From NCBI RefSeq assembly GCF_014202825.1, contig NZ_JACHHP010000005.1:137818-201817 (forward strand): a stretch of 64,000 nucleotides of DNA. Reading direction: 5' to 3'. Shown one piece after another: positions 46,078 to 54,936 of the stretch; position 1 is the first letter of the stretch; every line of letters begins with the position of its first letter. The DNA is from Chiayiivirga flava. GTDB taxonomy: Bacteria; Pseudomonadota; Gammaproteobacteria; Xanthomonadales; Xanthomonadaceae. Below the pieces are notes generated by a model, which saw only the letters and a program-made list of their open reading frames with translations, had not been told where the DNA came from and did no database searches. The translations under genes and the position numbers were made by a program.

Positions 46078-47499
46078 ATGCATCTCTTGAAACTGAGTGT
46101 CACCGTCGCACTGGCGCTGGCCGCCGGCCATGCCGGCGCGGCCACCGTCACGCTCGACCCGCACGGCCTCGGCCAGGGTCTGCTGTTTCCGTATTTCACC
46201 ACCCACAACGGCCACAGCACGCTGCTGACGGTGCAGAACACCACTGCGCAGGGCAAGGCGCTGAAGGTGCGCGTGCTCGAATCGAAGGACGGGTTCGAAA
46301 CCCTCACGTTCAACCTCTACCTTCCCGGCTTCGCCAAATGGAGCGGCGCGCTGACGCAGGCGGACGGTGCGCCCGACGCGCCGGCTTCGCTATTGCCGAG
46401 CAGCCCGGCGGTCGGTTGTACGACGCCGGCGATGCCGGCCGGCGGCTTCGAACTGCGGCCCTACTCCCTCGATGACGCGCAGCCGGCGGCCAACCTGCGC
46501 ACGCGCGAGGGGTATGTCGAAGTCGTCGAGATGGGCACGCTCAGCGCCGAGCTGGCGCAGCTTGCGCGCGATCCCACGCAGGCCAACTGCAACGTCTTCA
46601 CCCAGCGCACCGTGCAGGACGGCATCTGGAGCACGGAACCGAATGCCGATATCGGCGCACCGGCCGGCCGCCTGCGCGGCAGCGCGACGGTGCTGGACGT
46701 TGCGGCAGGCACGGCGTTTTCGTACGCCGCGCCTGCGTTCGGCGGACTGGCGTCCGCCGCGCGGCACACCGGTCTTGCGGTATCCGAGCAGGGCATCGCC
46801 TACATCGACACGCGACCTGCTCTGACCGACATCGTCGTGGCGTCGGACGAGACGATCGACGTCACGGTACACAACCCGGACGGCGTACCGACCACGTTGC
46901 AGTACGGCGCCGACGAGGGGTTCTATGCCATCAGCGCGCTGCTTGCGACCACAAACACGACCAATGACTACACGGTCTACCCGGGCGTCCGTGCGCGCAC
47001 CGAATGGGTGGTGAGCTTCCCGACCCGCCACGCGCTGCATCGTGCCTTCTTCTGGCCGGGCACGCCTCCCCCGGGCGCCTTGCTCGCCGCACCGTTCACA
47101 CGCGATGTCTGCGAAAGCACTGCGCTCGTCGCCTGGAACGAACACGGCGTCAAGCTCGACACGGCCACATCGGTCGATATCTGTGGCGCGGTCGACGTCG
47201 TCCAGTTCGGCCTCGACGGCACGCCGGTCAGTGCACAGCTCGCACTGGACGGCGACGCGGTGATCGACGTACCGACACCCATCGGTTCGGCGCGCCTGGA
47301 CTTCAGCAAGGTCGACGAGCGCACCCGCGCCTTCTTCGGGGACAAGAACGGCAAGTGCGTCGTCGGCCTGCCGGCATGGGTGATGGCGGTGCAGTCGTAC
47401 GACAACGACAACGCGCAGGAAGGCCGCATCGCGACGTTCCCGGTGTCCAACGTGTCGTCCGGGCCTGTGGAGGTGGTGGACTGCGACACGCTCGATTGA
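46078..47499 (+). CDS. Secreted protein of unknown function
   Basis: A 473-residue protein with a signal peptide (1-21, LSVTVALALAAGHAGAA). The first part of the mature chain has a recurrent look, GLLFPYFTTHNGHSTLLTVQNTT then KVRVLESKDGFETLTFNLYLPGFAKWSGAL, seen in uncharacterised exported proteins of related bacteria. Four to six cysteines are spread along the chain. I do not know a function. The ATG at 46078 has AAAAAAGGACAACGAC before it, a strong ribosome site. A good intrinsic terminator follows at 47508. Confidence 0.75.
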   Translation: MHLLKLSVTVALALAAGHAGAATVTLDPHGLGQGLLFPYFTTHNGHSTLLTVQNTTAQGKALKVRVLESKDGFETLTFNLYLPGFAKWSGALTQADGAPDAPASLLPSSPAVGCTTPAMPAGGFELRPYSLDDAQPAANLRTREGYVEVVEMGTLSAELAQLARDPTQANCNVFTQRTVQDGIWSTEPNADIGAPAGRLRGSATVLDVAAGTAFSYAAPAFGGLASAARHTGLAVSEQGIAYIDTRPALTDIVVASDETIDVTVHNPDGVPTTLQYGADEGFYAISALLATTNTTNDYTVYPGVRARTEWVVSFPTRHALHRAFFWPGTPPPGALLAAPFTRDVCESTALVAWNEHGVKLDTATSVDICGAVDVVQFGLDGTPVSAQLALDGDAVIDVPTPIGSARLDFSKVDERTRAFFGDKNGKCVVGLPAWVMAVQSYDNDNAQEGRIATFPVSNVSSGPVEVVDCDTLD

Positions 47500-47507
47500 T
47501 GCAGGGC

Positions 47508-47540
47508 CGCGCCGGGCAACGGTTCGCCCGGCGCGATTTT
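47508..47540 (+). terminator. Rho-independent terminator
   Basis: CGCGCCGGGC (47508-47517), an 8-base loop, GCCCGGCGCG (47526-47535), then ATTTTC: a perfect 10-bp stem with a short T-run on the plus strand, nine bases after the stop of the secreted protein gene. This is the best intrinsic terminator in the window. Confidence 0.85.
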
Positions 47541-48544
47541 CATTCCTTCTGCATGCGCGGTGGCTCCCGCCGCGCAACAGCAGCCGCGAGCGTCGCGACA
47601 ATGCCCGCGGCATTGTCGCGACGCATCCGCGCAATGGTCTCGCGCAACGCATCGCCGTCGAAGATCGCGCGGCGGTATTCGTCGTAGTGCGCGAGCACGT
47701 CACGCACCGTTTCCACCAGCCGGCCATACGGTGCCCACACGATGAAGGGTGCGTACGGCACGGTCTCGCGCAGCGGCACGTCCTCGCTCACCACGACCAC
47801 GCCGCACAGCAATGCGGGCAGCACGCGCAATTCCTCGAGCGTGTCGTGGTGGTCGGTCTGATGCACGTTCACCAGCACGCGGGTGTCGCGGTACAGCGCG
47901 CGCAGGCGCGCCGCATCGAACGTGCGGCGCACGTTGCGCAGCGGCAGGTCGGCCGCGTTAGCCTCGCGCAGGAAACGCGCGCGGCGCGGCTGGGCCGTGT
48001 CGGCGAACAGCGTGATCGCGGTGCGCGGGCGCGGCGACTGCGGCGGTTCGAACGGATACAGCAACGGCGCGACGTGCACGACGCGGCGCAGATAGTCCTC
48101 GAAATGGCCGCTGCGGCGCAGGTGTTCGATGTTCGCCTGGCTGTAGTCGATCACGACATCGCAGGCCGTCAGCCGGTCGAGATCGGCCACGCGCGCCAGA
48201 TACCGGCCGCGCCCGTCGGGTAGCGGCACGGCGCCCTCCGGCGCCCCCGCGCTGTCGCGCCCGCCGGGTTTCACCAGGGTGTGCTCGATCTGCAATCCGA
48301 CGCGAAGCGGACGCTGGCCGCGGGCCGACTGCAGGACGGCGCCGTCGAGCGCCGCATCGAGCGCCACCTCGACTTCCGTATCGATCCCGTGCAGCGCCTC
48401 CCGCAGCAGGTCGGCGCAGTAGCGGGTGTATTCGCGGATCTGGATCGGCACGCCGCGCGCGTCCCACAGCAGGCGCGCCGCCCCGACGCGGTCCACGCGT
48501 GTGCGCGACAACAGCGATCGCAGCAGGTCCGGCAACGCAGGCAT
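47540..48544 (-). CDS. Glycosyltransferase-like protein
   Basis: A 334-residue protein without a clear family name. The C-terminal half reads like a GT-B glycosyltransferase: FDAARLRALYRDTRVLVNVHQ, HHDTLEELRVLPALLCGVVVVSEDVPL, and a late VWAPYGRLVETVRDVLAHYDEY. The N-terminal half has no recognisable domain. No signal peptide. The function is inferred only from this resemblance. The ATG at 48544 starts the protein; it is divergent from the yrbL-like gene, 80 bases away. Confidence 0.65.
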   Translation of the reverse strand: MPALPDLLRSLLSRTRVDRVGAARLLWDARGVPIQIREYTRYCADLLREALHGIDTEVEVALDAALDGAVLQSARGQRPLRVGLQIEHTLVKPGGRDSAGAPEGAVPLPDGRGRYLARVADLDRLTACDVVIDYSQANIEHLRRSGHFEDYLRRVVHVAPLLYPFEPPQSPRPRTAITLFADTAQPRRARFLREANAADLPLRNVRRTFDAARLRALYRDTRVLVNVHQTDHHDTLEELRVLPALLCGVVVVSEDVPLRETVPYAPFIVWAPYGRLVETVRDVLAHYDEYRRAIFDGDALRETIARMRRDNAAGIVATLAAAVARREPPRMQKE

Positions 48545-48624
48545 GCGGGCATCGTAGCGCTGCTGCGACGCTGGCGCCCCGTCGCGCGTCCGGCTCAGTC
48601 ACCGCCACGCGAAGGGAACTCGCC

Positions 48625-49257
48625 ATGCACGCCGTCGTTCAGCTGCCGCCGATGCCGGTGGCCACCGATTACAGCCGGTTCGTCTACGCCCACCCGGACA
48701 ATCCCGATCTGCAGGTCAAGGTGGTACGCCCCGACGTCCTCGCCGACTACCGCCGCGGCGACGTGCCGTGGCGCAAGCGGCTGCGGCGCATCGGCCCCTA
48801 CGGCGTGCTGCTGCGCGAGCTGCGCGAATCGCTCGCGGTGCGCTCGCGCCATCCGCAGGACGAGCTGCCCCTGGCGCAGGTGCTCGGCTGCGTCTCGACC
48901 AACCTCGGCATGGGCCTGCTGCTGCGCGCCCAGCGCGATGCCGACGGCGCGCTGTCGCCGACGCTGGCACAGGCGCTGCACCGCCCCGACGCCGCACGCC
49001 TGGACCTGCCGGCGGCGCTCGACCGGCTGCGCGATGCGCTGCTGCGGTACGGCGTGATCGTCGGCAATCCGAAATTGTCGGGCATCGTGCTGGTCGACGC
49101 CGGCAGCACGGCGCAACGCCTGGTGCTGACCGAAGGCTTCGGCGAGAAGAACCTGATCCCGCGCTGCTCGATCAGCGGCCGCTTCAACGCCGCCAACACG
49201 CGGCGGCGCTTTGCGCGGCTGCAACTGCAGCTGCGTCGGCGACTGGCGCCGGCCTGA
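48625..49257 (+). CDS. YrbL-like (PhoP regulatory network) family protein
   Basis: A 210-residue protein resembling YrbL, a kinase-fold-like protein controlled by PhoP in enterics: TDYSRFVYAHPDNPDLQVKVV, then LRELRESLAVRSRHPQDELPLAQVLGCVSTNLGMGLLL, and GNPKLSGIVLVD near the C-terminus. Its biochemical role is unknown. The ATG at 48625 follows GAAGGGAAC, a good ribosome site. The ferritin-like/CDGSH gene starts 128 bases downstream on the same strand. Confidence 0.82.
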   Translation: MHAVVQLPPMPVATDYSRFVYAHPDNPDLQVKVVRPDVLADYRRGDVPWRKRLRRIGPYGVLLRELRESLAVRSRHPQDELPLAQVLGCVSTNLGMGLLLRAQRDADGALSPTLAQALHRPDAARLDLPAALDRLRDALLRYGVIVGNPKLSGIVLVDAGSTAQRLVLTEGFGEKNLIPRCSISGRFNAANTRRRFARLQLQLRRRLAPA

Positions 49258-49385
49258 GCGCGCGCCGACCTGCCACGGCGCACCACTGGCGGGAATGCGC
49301 GGGGGCGTCTTGCACCTGCGTGCGGCCATTGTCGTGCCGCGCCGATCGCGCGACGATGCACGCTGCCCTCGCGAGATCCGAACGC

Positions 49386-51449
49386 ATGCAGGACGGCCCG
49401 GTCATCGTCGACAACCGCGAAGCGCTCGTCTATCTGCTGTCGGAAGCGGCGGAGATCGAGCACGGACTGATGTGCTGCTATCTCTACGCCGCGTGGAGCC
49501 TGCGGCGCGAGGCGCCGGAATGGAGCGAAGCCCAGCACGCGGCCGTCGCGCGCTGGCGCGGCGAACTGGTCGGCGTCGCGCGCGAGGAGATGGTGCACCT
49601 GGCGCTGGTCTCGAACCTGCTCAACGCCATCGGCGGCGCGGCGCACCTGACGCGACCGAATTTTCCGGTGTGGGAGGGCTACCACCCGACCGGCGTCACG
49701 CTCAAGCTGACGCCGTTCGACCGCGCCACGATGGACCATTTCGTCTTCCTCGAACGGCCCGAAAACGCCACCGATGCCGACGGCGACGGTTTCGATCCCG
49801 GCGCGTTTTTTCCGCGTCCGCTGCCGGCCGGGCGGCTGGTGCCGACGGCGCAGGATTTCGCCACCGTCGGCCACCTGTACCGCGGCATTGCCGACGGCCT
49901 GGCGGCACTGTGCGCGAAGCTCGGGCCGCAGGCGCTGTTCATCGGAGACCCGGCGCTGCAGCTCGACGCACGCGACCTCGGTCTTGCCGACGTGGTACGC
50001 GTGGTGGATCTGTCCAGCGCGCGGGCTGCGCTGGACATCATCGTCACCCAGGGCGAAGGCCTGCAGCAGTGCGACGGGCACTCGCACTACCGGCGCTTCG
50101 TCTCGGTGCGCGACGAGTTCGTCCGCTGCAGCGGTGAGGATCCGCGCTTCGTCGCGGCATGGCCGTGCGCGGTCAACCCGGTGATGCGTGCGCCCGGCAA
50201 CCCGCGCGAGCGGGTGCACGTGGTGCTGGAGCCGGCCGCGTCGCTGCTGGATCTTGCCAACGCGCTCTACGCGCTGTCGCTGCGCACGCTGGCGGCGCTG
50301 ATGTCGCCGCACGGCGTCGACCCGGCCCCGCGCGCCGCGCTGGCGCGGCTCACCGCCGACAGCATGCGCTGGCTCTCGCCGCTGGCCGAACGGCTGGCCG
50401 AGTTGCCGGCCAACGACGCACACCCGGGCGTGCACGCCGGCATGACCTTCACGATGTCGCGCTCGCTGCGCATGGTGCCCGACCGCGACGCCGCGCTGCT
50501 GGGCCTGGCGGAGGCCTGCGACCTCATCGCCGATCGCGCACGCTCGCTCGCCGACGCCGCGCCCGGCGTGCTGCCGGGCCTCGGCGCCGCGATGCGGGGC
50601 CACTGCGAGAGCCTGCATGCCCTCGCGCAGCCGCCGCGCACTGCGCCGCGCGCGCCGACGGACAACGCGTCGGCCACCCTCGCCTCCGTGAAGGCGGCGA
50701 CGTTGAACGCGGCGCAGCCGCGCGCTGCACCCGCGCCGAAACAGGCCGAAGGCTTCTGCGGCGGCGCCCACCGTGCGGACGCGACGGCGCAGGACGCGCC
50801 GTCCGCGCCGCTGGTGCAGAGCGCGCGCGGCAGCGGCGTCGACATCCACTTCGAGAGCCGCCGCTGCATCCATGCGCGGCATTGCGTGCTCGGCGCGCCG
50901 CGCGTGTTCCTCGCCAACACGCCGGGCGAGTGGATCGTGCCCGATGCGATGCCGGCGGAGGAACTCGTGGCGGTGGCGCGCGCGTGCCCGTCCGGCGCGA
51001 TCACCTACACCCGGCACGACGGCGGCGCCGAGGAGTCGGCGCCCGAGGTGAACACGCTGCGCGTGCGCGAGGACGGCCCGCTCGCGCTGCTCGCGGCCCT
51101 GCGCATCGCCGGCGAAGCGCCGCGCCTGCGCGCCACGCTGTGCCGCTGCGGACAATCGGCGAACAAGCCGTTCTGCGACGGCTCGCACGCCACCGCCGGC
51201 TTCCGCGCCAGCGGCGAACGGCCCACGATCTCGGCCGATCCGCTGCCGCAGCGCGACGGCACGCTCGACGTGCGCCCCACGCGCAACGGCCCGCTCGACG
51301 TGCGCGGCAACCTGGAAATCTGCACCGGCACCGGCCGCACCGTACTGCGCACCGTGGCCGCCAAGCTGTGCCGCTGCGGCCACTCGGGCGACAAGCCGTT
51401 CTGCGACGGCTCGCACGCACGCGTGGGTTTCGTCGCGGACGGCGAATAA
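49386..51449 (+). CDS. Ferritin-like, 4Fe-4S and double CDGSH fusion protein
   Basis: A 687-residue multi-domain metalloprotein. The N-terminal part (1-about 330) is a ferritin-like domain of the VioB/iminophenylpyruvate-synthase type, with helix motifs EAAEIEH (20-26) and REEMVHLAL (66-74) for a di-metal site. After a linker comes a YjdI/Fer4_19-like module (484-543, with Cys494, Cys500 and Cys534 in RCIHARHC and ACPSGAI). Two CDGSH motifs follow: Cys586, Cys588, Cys597 with His601, and Cys662, Cys664, Cys673 with His677. All ligands are present. A redox or iron-handling role is inferred. An earlier in-frame ATG at 49356 could add ten residues. No signal peptide. Confidence 0.88.
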   Translation: MQDGPVIVDNREALVYLLSEAAEIEHGLMCCYLYAAWSLRREAPEWSEAQHAAVARWRGELVGVAREEMVHLALVSNLLNAIGGAAHLTRPNFPVWEGYHPTGVTLKLTPFDRATMDHFVFLERPENATDADGDGFDPGAFFPRPLPAGRLVPTAQDFATVGHLYRGIADGLAALCAKLGPQALFIGDPALQLDARDLGLADVVRVVDLSSARAALDIIVTQGEGLQQCDGHSHYRRFVSVRDEFVRCSGEDPRFVAAWPCAVNPVMRAPGNPRERVHVVLEPAASLLDLANALYALSLRTLAALMSPHGVDPAPRAALARLTADSMRWLSPLAERLAELPANDAHPGVHAGMTFTMSRSLRMVPDRDAALLGLAEACDLIADRARSLADAAPGVLPGLGAAMRGHCESLHALAQPPRTAPRAPTDNASATLASVKAATLNAAQPRAAPAPKQAEGFCGGAHRADATAQDAPSAPLVQSARGSGVDIHFESRRCIHARHCVLGAPRVFLANTPGEWIVPDAMPAEELVAVARACPSGAITYTRHDGGAEESAPEVNTLRVREDGPLALLAALRIAGEAPRLRATLCRCGQSANKPFCDGSHATAGFRASGERPTISADPLPQRDGTLDVRPTRNGPLDVRGNLEICTGTGRTVLRTVAAKLCRCGHSGDKPFCDGSHARVGFVADGE

Positions 51450-51481
51450 CGCGCGATCGTCCTCGACCGCGCGGCGCCGCG

Positions 51482-51868
51482 TCAGTCCACCGGCAACAGG
51501 GTGCGCAGTTCCAGCGCCCGCGCGGCGGTTTCGCGCAGCATGCACTCGGTCGCGGACACCCGTGCGAGCGTGCCGCCGTCGGGGTCGGCGTAGAAGCCGC
51601 AGTTGGCATCGCGATAGGCGATCCACGCACGCTGCACGGCCTGAAGCTGCGTCCGCCGCTCGGCCGGCAGCGCGGCACGCAGCGCTGCATAGGCCGCGTT
51701 GAGCGCCGCGTCCTGCAGCGCGTGCTCGTTGCCGATGCAGTCGATCATCGACGCGGTGACGCCGCCGGACGCGTCCATGCACGCGGAGTACGCGGCCGAA
51801 TAGTCGGTGTCGCGCGCCTGCACGGACGCGGCCGACAGGGCCGCGACGACAAGCCAGGCCAGTTTCAT
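51482..51868 (-). CDS. LprI-like (DUF1311) secreted protein
   Basis: A 128-residue protein with a signal peptide (1-18, LAWLVVAALSAASVQA) and the LprI/DUF1311 pattern: four cysteines in YSACMDASGG, SMIDCIGNE, RDANCGFYA and SATECMLRETAARA. Members include a lysozyme inhibitor in mycobacteria; a periplasmic place is likely. The ATG at 51868 starts the signal peptide. It ends about 30 bases from the converging CDGSH gene. Confidence 0.88.
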   Translation of the reverse strand: MKLAWLVVAALSAASVQARDTDYSAAYSACMDASGGVTASMIDCIGNEHALQDAALNAAYAALRAALPAERRTQLQAVQRAWIAYRDANCGFYADPDGGTLARVSATECMLRETAARALELRTLLPVD

Positions 51869-51959
51869 CGCAGCACTCCGACGCGTTGGGGCCTGCAGCT
51901 TCGAAGCTTTTGCGCGCGACGGCAACAAGACGGTGCGCCGCCGCGGCATGCGGGTACTG

Positions 51960-53090
51960 CTACTGCGTCGTTTCCTGTAGCTGCAGCCGCGGCCGCGGCG
52001 CGCGGCTCGGAAACGCGTGCCGCAGGATGCGCCACACCACCTGCCCGAACTGCCGCGGCAGCGAGCCGGTGTTGTAGTGCTGCCCGTAGCGCGCGCAGAT
52101 GGCGCGCACGTGCACCGCCAGACCGGCGTAGCGGTTGGCCGGCACGTCGGGGAAGAAGTGGTGCTCGATCTGGTGGCTGAGGTTGCCCGACAGCAGGTTC
52201 AGCAGCCGGCCGCCGGCGAGATTCGACGAGCCGCGCAGCTGGCGCACGTACCAGGCGCCGCGCGACTCGCCCTTCACCGAGTCCTTCGGAAAGGTTTCGG
52301 CATCGGCGGTGAAGTGGCCGCAGAAGATGATGAGCCAGGTCCACAGGTTGCGCAGCACGTTGGCGGTGAGATTGCCGAGCAGCACCGGCAGGAAGAACGG
52401 CCCGGCCAGCAGCGGAAACAGCACGTAATCCTTGCCGATCTGGCGTGCCATCTTGCGGCCCACCGGGCGGAACTGTTCGCGCAGCACGGCGGTTTTTGTC
52501 TTGCCGGCAAACCAGCGCCCGAGCCGCAATTCCTGGATCGCGATGCCCCATTCGAACAGGATCGCGAACACCACCGCCACGAGCGGCTGGAACAGGTAGA
52601 ACGGCTTCCAGCGCTGCTCGGGGAACAGCCGCAGCAGGCCGTAACCGATGTCGTCGTCCATGCCGCGCACGTTGGTCCAGGTGTGGTGGCTGTAGTTGTG
52701 CGTCTTGCGCCAGTTGTCGCTGGTGCCGGCGATGTCCCATTCGTAGGTGCGGCCGTCGAGTGCGGGATCGCGCATCCAGTCGTACTGGCCGTGCATGACG
52801 TTGTGGCCGAGCTCCATGTTCTCCAGGATCTTCGACAGCGCCAGCAGCAGCACGCCGGGCACCCACGCGAACAGCACCACGGGATGGAACGCACCGACCA
52901 CGGCCGCGAGCCAGAGCAGCGCGCGTCCGGCCGCGCCGGTGTAGCGCACCGCGGCGACGACGGCGCGAATGTAGTCGGCGTCGCGCTGGCCGAGATCGGC
53001 CAGCGTGCTGTCGCGCAGGGCGTCGAGTTCGGTGGCGAAGCCGTGGAGTTCGGCGGCGGACAGCGGGCGGCTGCGGGACATGGCGGGCAT
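51960..53090 (-). CDS. Membrane fatty acid desaturase
   Basis: A 376-residue membrane di-iron desaturase that puts a double bond into acyl chains. The three histidine boxes are intact: HNVMH (96-100), HNYSHH (131-136) and HQIEHH (306-311). Hydrophobic segments lie near 56-86, 165-185 and 222-258. Its ATG at 53090 overlaps the stop of the ferredoxin reductase gene as ATGA, so electron donor and desaturase are made together. The pair and the divergent FabR-like gene match the DesB/DesC/DesT arrangement known from Pseudomonas. Confidence 0.93.
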   Translation of the reverse strand: MPAMSRSRPLSAAELHGFATELDALRDSTLADLGQRDADYIRAVVAAVRYTGAAGRALLWLAAVVGAFHPVVLFAWVPGVLLLALSKILENMELGHNVMHGQYDWMRDPALDGRTYEWDIAGTSDNWRKTHNYSHHTWTNVRGMDDDIGYGLLRLFPEQRWKPFYLFQPLVAVVFAILFEWGIAIQELRLGRWFAGKTKTAVLREQFRPVGRKMARQIGKDYVLFPLLAGPFFLPVLLGNLTANVLRNLWTWLIIFCGHFTADAETFPKDSVKGESRGAWYVRQLRGSSNLAGGRLLNLLSGNLSHQIEHHFFPDVPANRYAGLAVHVRAICARYGQHYNTGSLPRQFGQVVWRILRHAFPSRAPRPRLQLQETTQ

Positions 53091-54202
53091 CAGAGATCCA
53101 AGACGAGGTCGGTGCTCGCGGCGTTCACGCACAGGCGCAGCGCGGACGCAGGTTCGCTGTCGTGTTCGCCGGTACGCAGGTGGCGCGTGGTACCGGCGGC
53201 CTTGCCGCAGGCGCAGGTGTTGCAGATGCCCATGCGGCAGCCCGAGGGCGGCTGTAGTCCGTTGGCCTCGAGCGCGGCGAGCAGGCTCGTGCCGCGCGCT
53301 AGCGCCAGCGTGCGTCCGCTGCGCGCGAGCGTGACGGCGACGGTGCCCGACGCCGCGAACGCGACGGCCGGCGCGGTGAAGGCGTCGGCGACGAAGCCCG
53401 CGGCACGCGGCGCAAGCATCGCCCGCGCACGCTCCACGAAGCCGTCCGGGCCGCAGGCGAACACGTGCGTGGCCGTGGTGCAGTGCGCGGCCACGTGGTG
53501 GTCGTCGAGCCGGCCTTCGGCCTCGTCCGGCAGCGACGCAGGCTCGCCGGTCAGCACGAAGCGCACCTCGATCGTCGCGTGCTGCCGCGCAAGCGCGCGC
53601 AGTTCGTCCGCAAAGCAGAATTCCTCGCGCCGACGTGCCCAGTACACCAGTGTCGCGGGCCCGGCGTACCGCTGCGCGGCGTGCGCACGCAGCATCGCCA
53701 TCAGCGGCGTGATGCCACTGCCGGCGGCAAGCAGCAGCACGGGCGCGGAGTCCGGCGGCAGGCACATCGCGCCGAAGGCGGGGCCGAGTTCGACCACGTC
53801 ACCCACCCGCGCGTTGCGGCACAGGTGCGTGCTGACGCGTCCGCCATCGACCGCCTTGACCGTCAGCTCCAGCTGCCCCGCGCCGATGGCGCTCGGGCTG
53901 TACGGACGCACGAAGCGGCGTCCGTCGATCTCGACGGTTACGTTCACATGCTGCCCCGGCGCGCAGCCGCGCCAGTGGCGATTGGGGCGCAGCACCAGTG
54001 TCGCGGCGCCGGCTGCGGCCGAAACGATACGTTCGATGCGCGCCAGCGGCCGGTCCCACGTCCACGTGCGCGACACGCGCGCGGCCCAGAAATCGAACAG
54101 CGCGGGACTGGCGACGCTCCCGATCACCTCGCGCAGCGCGCTCCGCGGCGAATGTGCGGGTCTCGGAGCGGGAGCGGAAACGGGCTGGTGCTGCGGCTTC
54201 AT
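53090..54202 (-). CDS. Ferredoxin reductase of the desaturase system
   Basis: A 370-residue electron carrier that takes electrons from NAD(P)H through flavin to a 2Fe-2S centre. The flavin-binding site is VRPYSPS near residue 100. The nicotinamide part has GSGITPLMAML. A plant-type 2Fe-2S domain at the C-terminus has Cys322, Cys327, Cys330 and Cys358. It feeds the desaturase encoded next. The ATG at 54202 is used. TATACT at 54209-54214 on this strand would put a transcript start at the ATG itself. Confidence 0.93.
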   Translation of the reverse strand: MKPQHQPVSAPAPRPAHSPRSALREVIGSVASPALFDFWAARVSRTWTWDRPLARIERIVSAAAGAATLVLRPNRHWRGCAPGQHVNVTVEIDGRRFVRPYSPSAIGAGQLELTVKAVDGGRVSTHLCRNARVGDVVELGPAFGAMCLPPDSAPVLLLAAGSGITPLMAMLRAHAAQRYAGPATLVYWARRREEFCFADELRALARQHATIEVRFVLTGEPASLPDEAEGRLDDHHVAAHCTTATHVFACGPDGFVERARAMLAPRAAGFVADAFTAPAVAFAASGTVAVTLARSGRTLALARGTSLLAALEANGLQPPSGCRMGICNTCACGKAAGTTRHLRTGEHDSEPASALRLCVNAASTDLVLDL

Positions 54203-54208
54203 GGCGCC

Positions 54209-54267
54209 AGTATACACATGAGAGGACGAACGTCTATACAAGTGTATATTCGCCTGCGCGGTATGAT
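54209..54267. promoter_or_regulatory. Divergent promoter and operator of the desaturase operon
   Basis: Between the reductase and the repressor genes lies a 14-bp palindrome TATACA, AG, TGTATA (54235-54248) with a third half-site TATACA at 54211-54216. The inner GACG, AA, CGTC (54225-54234) is a second palindrome. TATACT on the minus strand (54209-54214) and TATGAT on the plus strand (54262-54267) are candidate -10 boxes; neither has a good -35. The AT-rich palindrome stands out in GC-rich DNA and is the likely binding site of the FabR-like protein. Confidence 0.6.
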
Positions 54268-54288
54268 CCGGGAAACGAGCACCCGCCC

Positions 54289-54918
54289 TTGAGCCCGAAG
54301 CCCTCCGCCTCCTCCGTGCCGGCCCGCAAGGCCGCGATCTCGCGCAGCGACCTGCTCGCCGCCGCGCTGCGCCTGCTCGGTCCGCACCGCAGCGTCTCCA
54401 GCCTGAGCCTGCGCGAGGTCGCGCGCGAGGCCGGCATCGCGCCCAACAGCTTCTACCGCCAGTTCCGCGACATCGACGAACTCGCGGTCGCGCTGATCGA
54501 CCTCGCCGGGCAATCGCTGCGCAAGATCGTCGGCGCCGCGCGCCAGCGGGCGTCGAACGAAGGCATCGTGCGCAGCTCGGTCGAGACCTTCATGGAACAG
54601 GTCCGCGCCGACGACCGCCTGCTGCACGTGCTGCTGCGCGAAGGCACGGTGGGTTCGGACGCCTTCAAGCGTGCCGTCGATCGCGAACTGACCTTTTTCG
54701 AGGACGAACTGCGCGCCGACCTCATCCGCCTGGCCGCGCGCCACGACGAAACCCTCGACGACCCCGACCTCGTCGCGCGCGCGATCACCCGCCTGGTGTT
54801 CGCGATGGGCGCCACGGCGCTGGACCTGCCGCCCGAGCGGGACCCCGAACTGGTCACCGAGCTCGCGAAGATGGTGCGCATGATCATCGCCGGCGCACGC
54901 AGGAGCGCGGCGGCCTGA
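54289..54918 (+). CDS. TetR-family repressor, FabR/DesT-like
   Basis: A TetR regulator of about 209 residues, closest to FabR, which represses unsaturated fatty-acid genes. The helix-turn-helix is SLREVAREAGIAPNSFYRQFRD, and TFMEQV, LLREGT and a C-terminal helical ligand domain follow as in FabR. No ATG is available in frame near the start; TTG at 54289 is chosen, with GTG at 54316 as the other option. It is divergent from the reductase-desaturase operon, with an AT-rich palindrome between. Confidence 0.9.
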   Translation: MSPKPSASSVPARKAAISRSDLLAAALRLLGPHRSVSSLSLREVAREAGIAPNSFYRQFRDIDELAVALIDLAGQSLRKIVGAARQRASNEGIVRSSVETFMEQVRADDRLLHVLLREGTVGSDAFKRAVDRELTFFEDELRADLIRLAARHDETLDDPDLVARAITRLVFAMGATALDLPPERDPELVTELAKMVRMIIAGARRSAAA

Positions 54919-54936
54919 CGCGGTCGTTCCGTGCGC

